A stretch of DNA of 64,000 bases, taken from the NCBI GenBank assembly GCA_008694505.1, contig VZDJ01000219.1:11968970-12032969 (forward strand). Reading direction: 5' to 3'. The translations under genes and the position numbers were made by a program. This stretch comes from Cyanoderma ruficeps (taxonomy: Eukaryota > Chordata > Aves > Passeriformes > Timaliidae). The notes under the pieces are model-generated. The model was given only the letters and a program-made list of their open reading frames with translations. It did no database searches and was not told where the DNA came from. Shown here in pieces: positions 23,901-37,310 of the stretch; positions within the stretch are counted from its first letter, which is position 1, and each line of letters begins with the position of its first letter.

Positions 23901-26900
23901 TCTCACACCCCTCAAAGCGTGGTTTTATCACTGTCTTCCTTCTGGTTTAGGACTTACCTTGGGAATTAAGCCATCCCTGAAACAACATCTGGCTGGGGAG
24001 GTGCTGCCTGCTCAGCTTCCCACCAAACTGCACCCAGAGCCCCTGGTGCTGCCCTTCCATCAGGGCACACAAAGATGTGACATTTGGATATCTCGCCATC
24101 GATTCCCAGGGGCTTTACACCTACTCTACCACTTTTCCCATAGCCTGGAGAGGCTGAACTGGAGCAGTGTCTGCTTTTTAGCAGCTGGGATACAGAAAAA
24201 GGAGAGATTTGCCAGTGGCCACCAAACAAGCCAGTGGTTAAGGTAAGGTGGTCTTTTCTCTGCCTGGAGCTGAAGCTGGGATCCGGTTCACTGTCCCCAT
24301 CATCTTTTCACACTCATCTGCTGAGCTCCATGATAACAGCTCAAGGTTTGGAAGAGCTCACCATATGCTGCCATTTTGCCCGGCTGCAGCTGAGAGTTTC
24401 ATCCCTCTTCATTCATCATGGCTTTTGAAACAGGAAGGTTTCAGTAGGAGAGGAATTCCCAGCCCAGAAAGTATAATTCTAATAGTTCAGCTTCACAACA
24501 GCAGATCAGGTGTCACTGCTTCCCTGGAGGCCTTAAATCCTTCCTCCCCCTGCCCAGGCTCCCTAAGAGCAGCATCTCTGAGGGTTCTCCCAGGACTAGC
24601 ACATCACCTCTGGATTGTGCTTCCACAGGAATGCCCAAAAATCACGCCCAAGTAGCGGTTCTGGTGATTTTCTCTAAGTATAGTGGGCCTGCCTTAATGG
24701 CAGCATCTCCTTGGCCAGTCCTGCTGTCCTTGGCACCATGGACCTCCAGAGAAGAGGGGTCTGGGGGCTACACAGGGAACTCAGTGCCCACACAGATGAG
24801 CACACTTACTCGAAGAAGAGAACAGCTCTAGAAAGAGCTGTCATTCCACGGGAAATCCTCATTTTCAAACAAGATTAGTTTTGCCTTTAATCATCCTTCA
24901 TCCAACCAATGCTCAGGACAAGAGGACTTGCAGGCAAAATTCAACCTCCCTGTCGTCCGCTTTGCTTGCAGCTGTTGTTACAAAAACACGCAAATGAGAC
25001 CATCATATTTGCATGCCATTTAACTTGGCATGACAGTTTCCCTGCTGGAAGGAAAGCTTCCTCAGGCTGGGTGGTGTAGGGCTGTCCAGGAACAAAACCC
25101 TTTTTCTACAGAAAAGGAGGAAGAAGTTAGTTATCTCCTGCCTTGTCCCAGAGCTTTGGAGTGAAGACACTTATGGCAACAGCAAACAAGTGCTCAGCAG
25201 CACTTCAGTGATGTGGTTTAAGCAGGAAAAAAAAATCCCTTTCTTGAGCATGGAGCTTAGCAGGCCCCAGGCAGTAATGGGTACATGATGAATAATAAGC
25301 CCAGCTGAAGCAAGATGCATGAGTCAACCCAGATGAAGAGTTCCTCTTGGTTCCTCCCTCCCCCCTGCCTTTGGCTGTTCCTCGGAAAACCCATCTGCAT
25401 TATGAGGGTGTCCACAAAACAAACATTTGGCTGCTTTCTTCAAGAAACCTTGAAGAGCCCAAAACTGGCTGTGTGGGCTGAGTACTCAGCGGGGTACAGT
25501 AACCAAAGCAAAGAGAAACCTCCTCAGGGGCTGTTAGAGCATTTGGGATGGGGGAAATGGAGCAGAAAACTTTGTAGAAAAGCTATTTACATCCGTTTGA
25601 CCCTTGTAAAACAGGTCCCCAGGCTCTTCCCCACTTGGAGGCATTTGGATGACAAGGCTGCCGCAGCAGTTTGATCCTTCCCAGGGGAAAGGAATGGGGC
25701 AGAGCCACCACGGGTAACCACCCAGCACACACATGCCACAGGCAGAGTGGTCCCACCTGCTCTGCCAGGCAGGGACAACAGGAGGCTCCCTGGAAGGACC
25801 AGGCGCTGCCTCTTGGCTCGCAGTCCCAGGAGGACCCAATGAAAGTGAAAGATACCTGCACCTTCCTCCAGACTCCACCTTGTCCCCCCAGCCAGCTCCT
25901 CCCTAGGAGGTTGTTCATTCCCCTCCCACTCAAATCCTTTGATCTGCTTGCCAAAGCCCAGGCTGCTCCAGGAGGGTCTGGCCGCCCACAGGTTGTGCAG
26001 GTCTGCAGCTCAGCTCTGGCTGCCACGGGGCTCTGGGTCTGCTCTTCCCTTGCTTAGTTCCAAATGCTCCCTGGAGATCCACAAGTTCGCCCATCCCAGC
26101 AGCACGTGCTGGCCCCAAACCTTGGGAAAGCCAGTCCCATGAGGTACAGAGAAAAGGGATCCCTCATACCAAGAATCTTTGCTCTAATGTGGATGCACAC
26201 AAATGACCAACCCATGCCAGGCACAGCCCCTGCTGCTGGTCTGGAGCCAGGCTCACCCACAGCTCACTGCTCACTCTGCCTCCACATTTGCTGCCACCAC
26301 AACCTTCCTCACCCCAAGGCCAGCACCACCTCCACTTCTCCCTGAATCATGAGTGGCACCAAGCCAGGAGGAGTGTGGAGGTGGTCTGCTTGCCAGGGAC
26401 CATGAACAGCAGAGAAATGGGATGACAGAGGCCTGACTTGCACAGCTCCACACCCAGCAGCTGTGTGCTATGGGAGTTAGACCACAGGGTCCATTAGAGG
26501 GGGCAGGTGAATGCTGACCCACCTGCACAGTATTTGTCCTTCCAGAAAGAAAGTTTCAAGTCTGGTCTCATTCAGGACAGCACTGGGTGTGACAGCCAGC
26601 TCTGCTGTTGGGTTCTGTCACTGCTTATACTGCAGGACAAAGCCATGCTCTGTCCACTGCTCCAGGAAAAGAGAAAGTAGGTTTTGACTCCTTCTTCCAC
26701 TGTGGCTGCCCTGGAGTACCTGGGCAATGCAGAGAGCTTGCCTTGAGGGCTGACACACAAACCCCAGGAGTGCTCTGCCCCAAACCCAGAGCATTGCCCA
26801 CCCCATGGAAGCTCCCTCTTCCCTGAGCCATCCCACGGCGCCTGGGAATCCTCACCAGGCTCATCCTCCTTCAGGCACCACGAGCAGCCAAGTGAGCATG

Positions 26901-27439
26901 GCCTCCTCCTCCTTCAGCCTGTTGAGCAAGCAGCAGTGGGTGGACACACACCCAGGCTAAACACAGCCCCAGCACAGCCACCCCCACTCGCCGTGGCTGA
27001 GGCCCAGGTCACCAAACACATTCTTGCTTTGGGCGCGCTGGTTCCCATGCTCCTCCCCGGGAGAAGCCCGTCTTGCTCAACCCCACTCCACTCTGGTTTC
27101 CCCAGTGCTGAACCCGGAACCAGATTTCACTCATCACAAAACGTGCCAGCCCTTCTTGCCACACAGCTCTGTCCCAGGGCCTGGCAGGATGCGTGGCTGC
27201 TCCATTCCCCATCACTCCACATCCCTGTGAGTAGGGCTGCAGGCCAGCCCAGGGCTAATGGGGAGGGAAAGGCCTCTGTCGCAATTGCCATTGTCCCTAA
27301 ACCCTGTCTTTGACCAGATCAGCCTATGAGATGCTTGAGACCAGAAGGACGAGGGATTTTAAGGCTTTCAATGCCTCCTCAGCACAACCTTTACCTCCAT
27401 ATGACACATCAGAGCTTTTGCAATCCAGGTTAGCACCAA
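20986..27439. other. Intergenic, nothing recognised
   Basis: Only an A-rich tract at about 23,093-23,140 (A runs broken by C) stands out. No exon or dated repeat supported. Confidence 0.45.
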
Positions 27440-27600
27440 TCTGCCCTATTTCAACTTCAAAGCACTTCACAAACATTAACCAATTAATCCTCTCACTGCC
27501 CTCCAAAGGAGGTGAGCATCTTTATCTGTTTCCCCATCAATGAGAAGGAGAGAACTAAGTGCCTCTCCCAGAGCTGTCTGCACCTGACTCCCAGCCCCAG
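27440..27600 (+). repeat. MIR-like SINE fragment
   Basis: caaagcacttcacaaacatt followed by aaccaattaatcctc, then tttatctgtttccccatc, a gagaaggagagaactaagtg stretch and a cagagctg end. This follows the MIR order (caaagcactttacaaa...attaatcctc...ccccat...gaggcacagagagg..aagtgacttgcc). Diverged but several blocks are in the right order. Confidence 0.55.
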
Positions 27601-28180
27601 GCTGGGGCCATCAGAGGAATGGACAGGTGCACCTCAGACAGAGGAAACGCTGCAGGAATCACAGCACCTAAATCAAGCACCTTTGGTTTTCTCCATGCCC
27701 CACATGATTCAGCTTTTAGAGCATTTTCTGTTCATCATGAGTCAATGACCTGGAAGAAAAATTATCTGAGACAAGCCAGACAGAGGAGGCCACTGACACA
27801 GCAACCAGGACCAGCTGGAGAGCCAGGGACACATGCAGTAAGTGTTTTTAATAAGCCAGGAAAAGTCCAACATCTTGCAATAAAAAACAGAGCTCAGCAT
27901 GGGCAGTTCCAGAGCAAGGGGACAAACTTTGATGTGACCACAGGTAGACAGGCAGCCAAAACATGGCATGAGCTGCTGGCAGTGCTTAGCTTCTGCTGAA
28001 AACTGGGGCAGAACATCCCAGCTCATTCTGCACTTTAAATCACACTTATTTCCTCCAGCTCAGGCAAAGCTTGGTTTCAGGAACCCTACAAACCTCTGAG
28101 GCATTGGTACAGACAGAGAGCTGGAAAGGGAGCTGGCCTTCAGCTGGGAAACTGCAGGAAGTCAGCAGGTGTCACACTGA

Positions 28181-28266
28181 CAATCAGAGGGAATGGAACT
28201 CATTGCCTGGAACATCCCTTCTCAAAAACCTTCCCTTAACCAGAATACAGCAAATCCAAATAAGAG
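28181..28266 (+). repeat. Unnamed repeat pair A, copy 1
   Basis: Shares ggaactcattgcct, then acatcccttct, then ccttaaccagaatacagcaa and atccaa with 30,530-30,605 in the same orientation. Homology of about 75-85 bp with small gaps. Not recognised as CR1 3' end; may be part of an older element. Confidence 0.7.
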
Positions 28267-31200
28267 CGTGGTGGCAGCTCACTCAGGATGGGTCACTGGG
28301 AGTGATGCTCCCCCCAGCCATCCTCTGCATCAGCCAGGATTCACTCAAACGCTGCCAACATTCACCAGGCCCACCATGTACCTCTGAGGTGCAACCAGCA
28401 AAAAAGTGTTTTATCTTCTGAAATTGCTATTTAGTTGTTAAAGACATGAGCCCATGAGCACTCCTCCCTCCCCCAGCATCCAGGAATGCTCAGGAGAGGG
28501 GAAGGGAACACCCTGATCCCAACAGCCCTGAGCCAGGAGAGGCTGTGCAGAGGGAGAATGGGCTGCACACATGCACAGAACGCCAGAGCCCACCACCAGC
28601 GAGGGCTGCATTTCTCAAAATCTTTTCAGGAATGTTTCTGCTGGCTGGGGAGCAGGGACAGCCTGAGCCGCGGGAGTGCTCCCGCTCTCCCCGTGAGACG
28701 GTGGGATGGGCCAGGCAGGGCCGGGATGCTGCTCCCAGCTCCCTTTCACTTCAGCAGCAATTTCTGTCCCCAGGGTTCCTCAGAGCGTGAGTGAAAGTCT
28801 CTCTGCTTTCACAACACCACTGACCCGGGGTGGGACTCCTGCTCCTCTGCTGCCCCAGTGGCAGGAAAACCCACAACTGCAGGGCTTAGAGAGGGGCACT
28901 GGTTCATTTCTCTCATCATTTCCAACGACTGTGGCTCAGCACTGACTGCTGACAATTACTCATTACCACTCACCCCGAGGTTCCAAACCCTGTGAAGATG
29001 CAGGAATCCCAAAGCCTTTTTGGATGGAGAGGGGCAACCTTTAAACAAAGCTCTGCAATGCCAGATCAATACTGGAAAGAGCTGAAATGAGTCCAGCGTC
29101 TCGCTTAAGTGGCAGGAGAATTTCAGGCAGATGAAATGCAATTCTCTAACTGCTGTTATTAGAGGCAGCGGGGGTAGAAGCCTTGCTGGATCTGGAATAG
29201 AAGTACCATCCCGAGGGAAGGCTTTTCTTAGCATCAAGAATCACTATCTGTACTGTTTTAAACAGGTATTCAGAGCATGCCTTGAATTTATTGCTAAGCA
29301 CAGACCTCGAGTCACAGTAGCACCTTAAAAAGGGAGATTTGCCCACCTCCGCAGAGGGTGTCACACCTGCCCCTCCAGCACGGGCTGCAAACCGGCCCCG
29401 GGATGGGGAAGCAGAGCTGTGGCTGCCCCAGTGCCGCTCCCACAGGAATGCCCCAGGGAGCAGGGACAGCGCGGGGCTGGCTCACAGCAGACAGTGCCAC
29501 CTGCTGTCACCTGGTCCCCGTCCCGTCCCTCCCACCCGGGTCCCCAAGCAACCTCCCAGCTCATCAGTCACGGCCCCCATGCAAGCCAAACCCCAAAAAG
29601 CAGCTGCTTTGCTGCGTAATATTCTTGTTTTCTCATCAGGCCCTTCCCTCCCTCCATGTGGTTGTGCGGGACAGACGCTGAGCTGCTGGATGAGCCACTG
29701 TTTGTCCGTGACCTTCAACATACCGTGGGATTTGACACCACATGCTGATATTGTTCACCAAGGAAAGAAGGAAAAGGCAGACACCAGCTCTGGGGTATGA
29801 CAAGAAACAATTTCTGAGTGTGCCTTGTCTTCCTCCTCAACTGAAAACCCTGATTTGTGTATCTTCCTTGAGCACTGACATCATCTCTTCCACTCCTGAA
29901 CCCCTCACCACCTTTTTAGGGCATGAAGAGCCCAAACTGCTTAGAAACACCCTGGAATTGAGCAGGGAGACCACCCCACCCTATTCAAACACCATGATTA
30001 GATGTGCACTTGGATACTGCCATTGCATTACCTGCCCACTAACCCAAAACACCTTAAATAACAGTTACAGGGTTTACCTTGACCCCACAAGGATGCAACA
30101 CACTCACAAAACTCCTCTGAACTCCTCCAGGCAACCTTTGTAGCTTGGCTCAGGCCAGAATCAAAATATGAAGCAAAGCCACCAAGCTCAGCAGGACTTT
30201 GGGCCCTCAGGGACTCAGCAGACCCTTAACATTCACCACAAGGAGTTTCTTAACAGCTGGGTGGATTCTCTAGCATGTTCTCAAACTTATAAACAGTTAC
30301 CTTGCTCTTCTTTTTGATAGAATTCGTTGGAATATGAAATCCCCATCCCCAAGAAATCGATTGCCAAGCCATTTTCAAGCCCAAATTTGCTCTTCCATTA
30401 ACTGGCCACCAAGATCCTGACCAACAGTGCATTAAGCTTTGTCATAATTGAGAAGACCCAAGGATTCCCTGGGACAGATTCTTAAACCAGTTTACAAAAC
30501 AAAGTTCAAGTTAGAGAGAAAAGCCACACAAATAAGAGGGGATGGAACTCATTGCCTAAAACATCCCTTCTTTCCTTAACCAGAATACAACAAATCCAAG
30601 TGAGAATGAAGAGTTTCTCAAGAGCCCACTCTGGCTCTCCTGCTGGGGGAGTTGTTGGTGAGCACAGAAACCCCTGCAGGAGCCAGCACAGCAGGGCTGC
30701 CCAAAAAGCTGGCACACAGCAGACTCCTCTCTGCCCAGGGACAGATGCAGAGATAGCTCTGACATGAAACCTTCTGCCTCTGAGAAAGGTCCACCCTGAA
30801 CAAGAACCATCTAGAAAAAAAAATCAACTTTGTTGCCACACCCCAGCCCCCCAAACATTTGGTTTTGAAACCAAATAAACTATCATAAATGACAGTCCAG
30901 GTTTCAAATAAAGCCCTACAAAAGCAGGCCAATCCCTGAGATTATACTTAGTCCCCTACTACCCCAAGTCTTGTAATTACCTGAAAACCAACTTAATTTA
31001 AGAACTCACATTCAGCCTGCAGATGCCTCACACGCAATTATGCCAGGATCCACTTCTTCCTGGTGCAGCACCCAAGGCAATCCCATTGCTAGGTCTCCAA
31101 ACCATTCAACCTCCTCCTAAATGTGTAGGGGGCACATATTTATGATATCAGGAGGAGTGACATGCCTTAGGTCAGCTGAGCTTGTTTCCCAGTCTCCTTA

Positions 31201-32609
31201 CGTTCAATTTCCCTCCTTCAGTCAAAATGCTAAAGTGGCACACGAGAACCAAATTCAATTAACAGGATTAATAGCAATTAAGCTCCTGTTGGAGTCAGGG
31301 TTGTGCTCTTTAGTCCTGGAAAGGAACTGGATGTCACTGCAACAAGATAAGCAGCAGGTGATGCCAGAAGCTTTTTATTTCCAAGGAGAAAAATTGGTTG
31401 TCTTCCTGAAAGTCCTCTCCTCCTCCTCCCCACCTCCTCTGATCAGAATTTGGCCTGGATGGAGCCAATTCCCTTCCAGCCTGTTCCTGCTCAGCCCCAC
31501 TCTTTGCACCTGGAAGAGCTCAGCCTCCCCTGAGCACCAGTTGTAGTGTCTGAACAAACCACCCCAAAGTCACTCTCTTTTTCCATGCCTGTATAAAAAA
31601 AAGCCAACCCAGTTTCACAGCATGTGTGGGAAAGAGTAGAGCACTTGGATGTGATGCTGAAGTTCCCTTTGGTTTTCCTTCTCTGTAGGATTTGCTGCTG
31701 ACAGCCTGACCCTGCTGTGCAAAGAGGTTCTGCCAAAAGGATCAGTCCCAGTTACAGCACACTGGGATATTCCCACTCCCTGGCAGAGTCCTGACCCTTC
31801 CCACAGCAGGGCCCATCCTTGAAGGCAGGAAGGCACTGTCACTCTGGCAATTTATCCTCCGGTCTCACTCTGTTATCACAGCACCTCACAGAAGTTATTT
31901 TAGCTACAGAGCAGCTTTCTGGCTTCCTGTGTAGTTCCTTAGTGTTCTTCCTAATTGAGGGCTTTTAACATTACCAGCCTTTAGCAGCTGTTCTTCTTCC
32001 GGAGGTGGGGGGGGGAGCACCAAATCTTTTATTCAAATTTCTTCTCTAAGAAGTGGAAACGTGACCCACATCCTAAGATGATGTCCCTCAAGTGAGAAGC
32101 CTTCCCCACTCTGTCACAGGCTCCTTTCAGCCACTGGTCCCACGATTTGCTGAATTCACCAGTCCATACATCATCCCCAAGCGGGAACCAGGGATCTCTG
32201 GCTGAATATTTCCTACAGAACCAGGAAAGGGGCTCTGAGTGGCTTGGTGGGAGCTGGAGTCTCCCCCAATTGCAATGCTGGTGCCCTCAGTGCCCTCTCC
32301 CTGTTGTGCCACCTGTGAGTGAAATATTGGACAAAATGGGATGGGTTCACCAGGGGCTCGTGGAGGGGCAGAGCAGCAGCAGTGGGGGCTGTGGGCTCTT
32401 CCCAATGGGATAATGCGTGCAGCAGCCACCAAGCAAAATGGAAAATGGGATAGGAGGGGATTGAGGGACACACTGAGGTTGGTGCCTGCAGTTCCTCTCC
32501 AGCCAGGGTGGGATCTGCATGGCAAAAAGCTGCCTGAGCCCTCAGAAGAGAGTTAGGATTTACTTTTGTCAGAGCCTTGAATGTTTTGAAGTCCGGAGAG
32601 TGGCAAGAA
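28267..32609. other. Intergenic, nothing coding recognised
   Basis: Besides repeat pair A copy 2 I find only a long G run (about 32,003-32,016). Open frames near 29.3-29.8 kb are GC-rich chance frames with no splice or motif support. Confidence 0.4.
30530..30605 (+). repeat. Unnamed repeat pair A, copy 2
   Basis: Second copy of the segment at 28,181-28,266, same strand, with a few substitutions (for example attgcctaaaacatc here, attgcctggaacatc there) and a deletion of about 7 bp in the middle. Confidence 0.7.
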
Positions 32610-32815
32610 GCAACAAGCTCCACCAGTGCCCCCAGGAAATTGCAACAGAGTCCCCAGTCAAAAGTATTCAAAGATCACAAACCAGACCCAGATGATCGTG
32701 AATCACAGCTCAGAAACCATAAATGGTTCTTAAGCCTCTCCAAAATAATGTCATTTACCAACAGGCTCGTTTGGAGTGGTTCGCAATTTCCAGCCGCCTT
32801 CTGAACCTGAGAGAG
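32610..32815 (+). repeat. Unnamed repeat pair B, copy 1
   Basis: Matches the reverse complement of about 39,000-39,210 over about 200 bp. The central 140 bp (from caaagatcacaaaccagacc to the shared TTCTGA end) has no indel and roughly 19 substitutions. Both copies have an open frame with the same stop, but I count most differences as amino-acid changing and only about three silent, so it behaves as non-coding repeat DNA. Family unknown. Confidence 0.8.
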
Positions 32816-33172
32816 AGAATGGGCTAACGAAGGAGCAGAGCTCCTCGTGCAGTCCCAGCTCCTGGGAAGTGGGTGATATCAGGGAGATGTTGTGGCACAC
32901 CTGGCACAAGGTTTCCCGTGTTGGTGGTGCTGTGGGAAGGGCTCAGTGGGAGACCCTGGTGTCAGCGAGGGTGGGCAAGGGGTGACCCCTCGACAGGCTG
33001 AGCTCGGGTGTGGAGGAAAGCGGGGAGACTCTCACCTGGTTCCCAGCTCCCTCCAAGGCTTCTCTGGCCTCACCTGCCCCAAACTCACCTTTGGAAGTCT
33101 GAGGGATGTCAGACAACAATTTTGTTTGAAAATGCTTCCTGTGCTTTTCATCAGGGAACGCACGGAGGTGGT

Positions 33173-33188
33173 GTTAAGTGCACTTAAC
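33173..33188. promoter_or_regulatory. 16-bp perfect palindrome with two NK2-type homeobox half-sites
   Basis: gttaagtgcacttaac is a perfect inverted repeat that places two TTAAGTG sites head to head. TTAAGTG/CACTTAA is the established binding core of NKX2-class homeoproteins. It lies in a stretch with more CpGs than its surroundings and upstream of an AT-rich segment (33,465-33,620). Regulatory function is inference. Confidence 0.3.
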
Positions 33189-34024
33189 GTGGTAAAGCGC
33201 CACAGGCTCCTTGGTCCACGTGTGTGGGCAATCCTGAAGCTCCAGACAGAGCAAGACCTACATCCCAATAATGCAGAGGCGGTAAAGCTCTTACGTGTCA
33301 TCAATGTTTTAACGCCCCATTTAAATATTAATATAATGGAACAGCATAAAAGCAATATCCCTGAAAGCACAGGGTCATTTAGTCCATTGCCCTGTTGTCT
33401 GGAAGAATCCAGAGATCTCCTCCAAGTGTTTTACTTCCCCAGTCCAGTGCTGACTTTCTCAGTCTCATAACATTAGTTCTAGTAATAATAATACATCATC
33501 ATAATGCAAAGCTGGCCATCATGATAATTATTTATGACTTATGCTTCTGGCCGTAACTGAATGTTTCTGTAGAGGTTTTAATTATCATTTATGCATCTTT
33601 GTTCCATGTCCATAAAAATCCCAGGGCTCTGTATGGCTGAAAGCTGAATTTATAGAATCCTGGGAATGGCAGAGCCTGGATCCAGAGAAAGGCTGCTCCT
33701 AACCACCAAAATGCCAGATCCAGTGAAAGGACATGGATGTCAGCAGGGCACAGAATGCAAAAATGGGTCCCAGAAGGTGGAACTGCAGTTCCTGGAGTAA
33801 AAGGGACTGGTGCCAGCTGTGTTTGTGCCTGATCCATGTCAGCAGCTTGATGGACACGACCAGGGAGAGGTCTCTGGGTCTGAACCCCAGCTGGTCACGA
33901 GGCTGACACAGTGAGGGGACAGCACACAGAGAGGAATTTGGGCTCAGGGACAAAGGCACTTGTGCCCCCTCCCTCCCTTGCTCCATGGGGAGCTGCACTC
34001 GGGGCTGTCCAACCTCTTGCCAGG

Positions 34025-34102
34025 AGTGTCTGATCACCCTGGGTGTAACCCTGGAGGATTCTCAGTGTCTGATCACCCTGGGTGTCATCCTGGAGGATCC
34101 TC
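34025..34102. repeat. 39-bp tandem duplication
   Basis: Two copies starting agtgtctgatcaccctgggt at 34,025 and 34,064, with only a few differences (for example gtaaccc against gtcatcc). Confidence 0.9.
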
Positions 34103-36735
34103 AGGGAGAGCAGGACCAAGCCACCAGCAGCCCTGTGGCTCATCCTGAGCACAGCAACAGCAAAGTACAAAGCTCAGGGATGTCTCAGCTAAACAGGCAG
34201 ATGCAGCATCATCAGCTGCCTCCAGCACACCCCTCACCATCTGCTCCTGGCAAACACCTCAGCACTGGAAGAGAGCTGCCCCAAGTGCAGGCACTGCGAG
34301 GCTGCCTTGAGCTTGGAAGCAGGCTAGATTCCTTCTTCCAAAATACACAGAGGGAAAAATACAAGATGCAACATCCCCGAGTATTTCCTACAGAAACTAC
34401 GGCATAACATGAGAACCTTGGCTGTTTTTATAACTGGAAAACCAAGTTTCTTGGTAAGCGAGGCTTGAAACTGTGAGCCAGGGGCTTCCAGAAGCTCAGA
34501 AAAATGAGGAGGAATGAAGAAAAGAGGATCTTGGCAGGGATGAATAAGGATAAGAAGGAAAAGCATACTGCAGCCAGCAGCCATGGGCTTTGGCAGCCAC
34601 TTCCTCTTGTAGAAGGAAAAAAACCCAATTTAAAAGCTGCTTGGGGAAAAGGAGGTTCAGCAGGATGTTTTTCATCTCTGTTACCAGAGCAAAAGGACTG
34701 CTCCTCATATCCCTGATGGGCTGAAGACAGTGCCTTCACTGCAAAGCACCTCACTCTCACAACCAGGCTGGGAACGTACAAGGCATCAAAAATAATGTCA
34801 CATTTATTAGGGAAGCAATTCAAGTGCAAAAACTCACCGAGGGATATAGGGAGCTGAGTACATGCAGAAATCAAAGGGAACCCTTGATGGAAAAGAAATG
34901 TTTAGCCACTATGTTCAAAGGCTCCCTAAATCAAAGACAAGCTCCTTCTTTAATCAAGGCCATTGACCGAGGCTGAAAGCACAGAGAACTGCCAACAATT
35001 CCCACAGCGTCGCTTTTCACGGCAGGGCTGCAGGTGCTGATGCTCTTGTGCCCAGTGTTCCTCCCCCAGCATTCCGTATCTGTGTCCTGGGAGCAGCTCT
35101 TGGCACTCAAAACACAGCGGTTTTGTGGGGACAATGAACCTCAGCCATCAGCCATCCAAACATCCTGGTGCCCGTTTTAGCTGCAGGAAACTTTCAGCCC
35201 GTGCCTCTGAGCTCGAGGAGCCATTAGGAGAAGGAGCAAGTGTTAATTGGGCTGTATCTAATCTCAGCCCGACCCAGGGGTCAATAGCTGCTGGGTAAAG
35301 TTTATCAGCAGTGTTTGGCCATCATTTATCAGCTTTGGGGAGATTGGGCTGGGACAGGTGTGAACGTGCTGACGCACAGATGGGGTCAGGGAGTATCGAT
35401 TTCCCCGACCGGAGAGCGGAGAGCGGATACCCGCGATTAACGAGCACGCGTTTGTTGTGGTTAAAGCAACCACCAGTAACACCAGGTGCTGGTAGGGAAA
35501 GAGCTGGCCAAGAGTGAAGTGCACATTTGTGAATGGACTGGTGAAATAACGTGGATCTCACCGTGCCTCATGGCAGCACAGCTCTGAGGAAAAACCATTT
35601 CTGGGAACAGGCTCAGTGTTTCCCATCTCTGCTGAGCTTTAGAGTCCAGCAATGTTATCCCCAGCTCTGCCTCATGTCTGCTACTTGTTTTCCCTTTCCT
35701 CCCAAAATCTCTTTTTTATCGGTCTGTGAAAAAGCCTACTGCTCAATTTAAAATCTCTCTATAGATCACAGGAAGAAGAAATGTTGTCAGAAATTAAAGC
35801 CTTATTTCATAATTTGCATTAGTTTTCTCTTCCTACCCTCACCTTTCTAGTTTTTTTTAATAGGGGTTTTTTTTTTCCTATTGAACTAAGGAGGCTGAAA
35901 GCTCTCCACTGGAAAAACCTCATCTCCTCTATTTGTCCAAAATGGCACAGTGAGCTGGACCAAAGAGCTTCAGCATCGTCTGGCCATATGTTTCATTGAA
36001 ATCAGAAGTGTAATACTTTTTTCCCCTATTTCTGGGCCAGTTCTGGGAGCAAATCATGTATCAATAGCCATTAGTCCTGCCAATGGCACTCACAGGAGTA
36101 GCTAGAAATGCCAGATATTTCTGGGGATGTGATGAAAGTAATTTCCAGTATATTTGGTCTTGTTGATCAACTGGCTTACAAAGTGATGGAAAATATTACA
36201 GAAGCCTGACAAAAAACTTTGACAAAATGTTTTCCAGAAATTAGGGGGAAATGTGAAAATATCCTGTATTTCAGACCTCCATTAAAAAAATCTGTTGGTC
36301 CTGGAGACAGGGGGTTAGCCAAGGACCATGGAGGGGCTGTTGCTTCTCTGCTGGTTTTTGACACCTTTTGTGGAAAATATCATTCATAGAGGTTCATTCA
36401 GTCATGTTATGAACCTCTGCAAGTATAAAGACTCCACAGCCTTTCCTTTGTCCAGCAGCAGTGTTTGTCCACCCTCATGGTGAATGTTTTTTTTCCTACT
36501 GTCCCGTTGGGATAACCCTTCCTGCAGCCTGTCTCTGCCATCTCCCACCCTTTTGCTGTTTAGGTCTGGGAGGGCTTTGGTTCTGTCTTCTCCCCGTGTC
36601 CTGCCAATCCTTCACCTCCTCACACCAGCTCTGGAGCAGGACAATGCACCCAGAGCTCACCTGGACTGCAGCCAACTTTCTAAAGAGCCACTTCAGATAT
36701 CATCACTTGAAAGTCACCTGAGGGAAAGGACAACA
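34103..36735. other. Intergenic, nothing recognised
   Basis: No exon, RNA gene or identifiable repeat. Contains a few T-rich runs near 35,850-35,880. Confidence 0.45.
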
Positions 36736-36906
36736 GTCAGAGAATAACTGGATGGTTTGAGTTGGAAGAGGCCCCAAAGATCATCCAGTCCACCCCCCTG
36801 CCATGGGCAGGAACACTTCACCCTAGACCAGGCTGCTCCAAAACCTGTCCAGCCTGGCCTGGAACACTTCTAGGGATGGGGCAGCCACAGCTTCCCTGGG
36901 CAGTGG
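36736..36906 (-). mobile_element. CR1 LINE 3' fragment, reverse orientation
   Basis: agaataactggatggtttga followed by gttggaagaggcc, gatcatccagtcca, ccatgggcagg, accaggctgctcc and cttctagggatgggg match the reversed CR1 3' region in order. The far end stops at ccctgggcagtg. About 170 bp. Confidence 0.9.
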
Positions 36907-37189
36907 ACAATAGCTGCGGGCAGACAGGATCTTTTATGCAAACAGGACCAGGCACCAGAGATCCAGGATCCTTATCAAGAGTGGCTCATACCAGACATCT
37001 TAAGTTACCTGACACACACTTCAGAGTGAGATCCAGCCCTGGACAAGAGACAGGTGGTCCTTGGGAGCAGAGACAGAGCTGCCTAAGCTGAGCAGAAGGA
37101 CAGATTAGACTGGATCATCCCCCCTGAGTCTGTGACCCCGAAACGACAGGGACCATATGCTTCCCATCTTGTAAATCTCCGTGGAAGAG

Positions 37190-37310
37190 GGAGTGGGCAC
37201 AAGGTGCTGCTTCGAGTTGGAGAAAGGGGGAGTGATTTGCTGGAGGAGATTGAAATCTGTGTTTGCCCAATTATCAGCTGCAGTGCTTAATCACTCTGCC
37301 CTGGATCTCT
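37190..37310 (+). repeat. MIR-like SINE fragment
   Basis: A gagtgatttgctgg..gattgaaatctgtgtttgcc stretch followed by cagctgcagtgcttaatcac resembles the MIR tail (gaactcaggtttgccc...cagtgctttaaccac). Tentative. Confidence 0.4.

Noticed and set aside
32880..32920. TGTGGCACACCTGGC, which could read CGTPG like a Kazal CGTDG motif
   Set aside because: No other Kazal cysteine or YxNEC motif follows in that frame.
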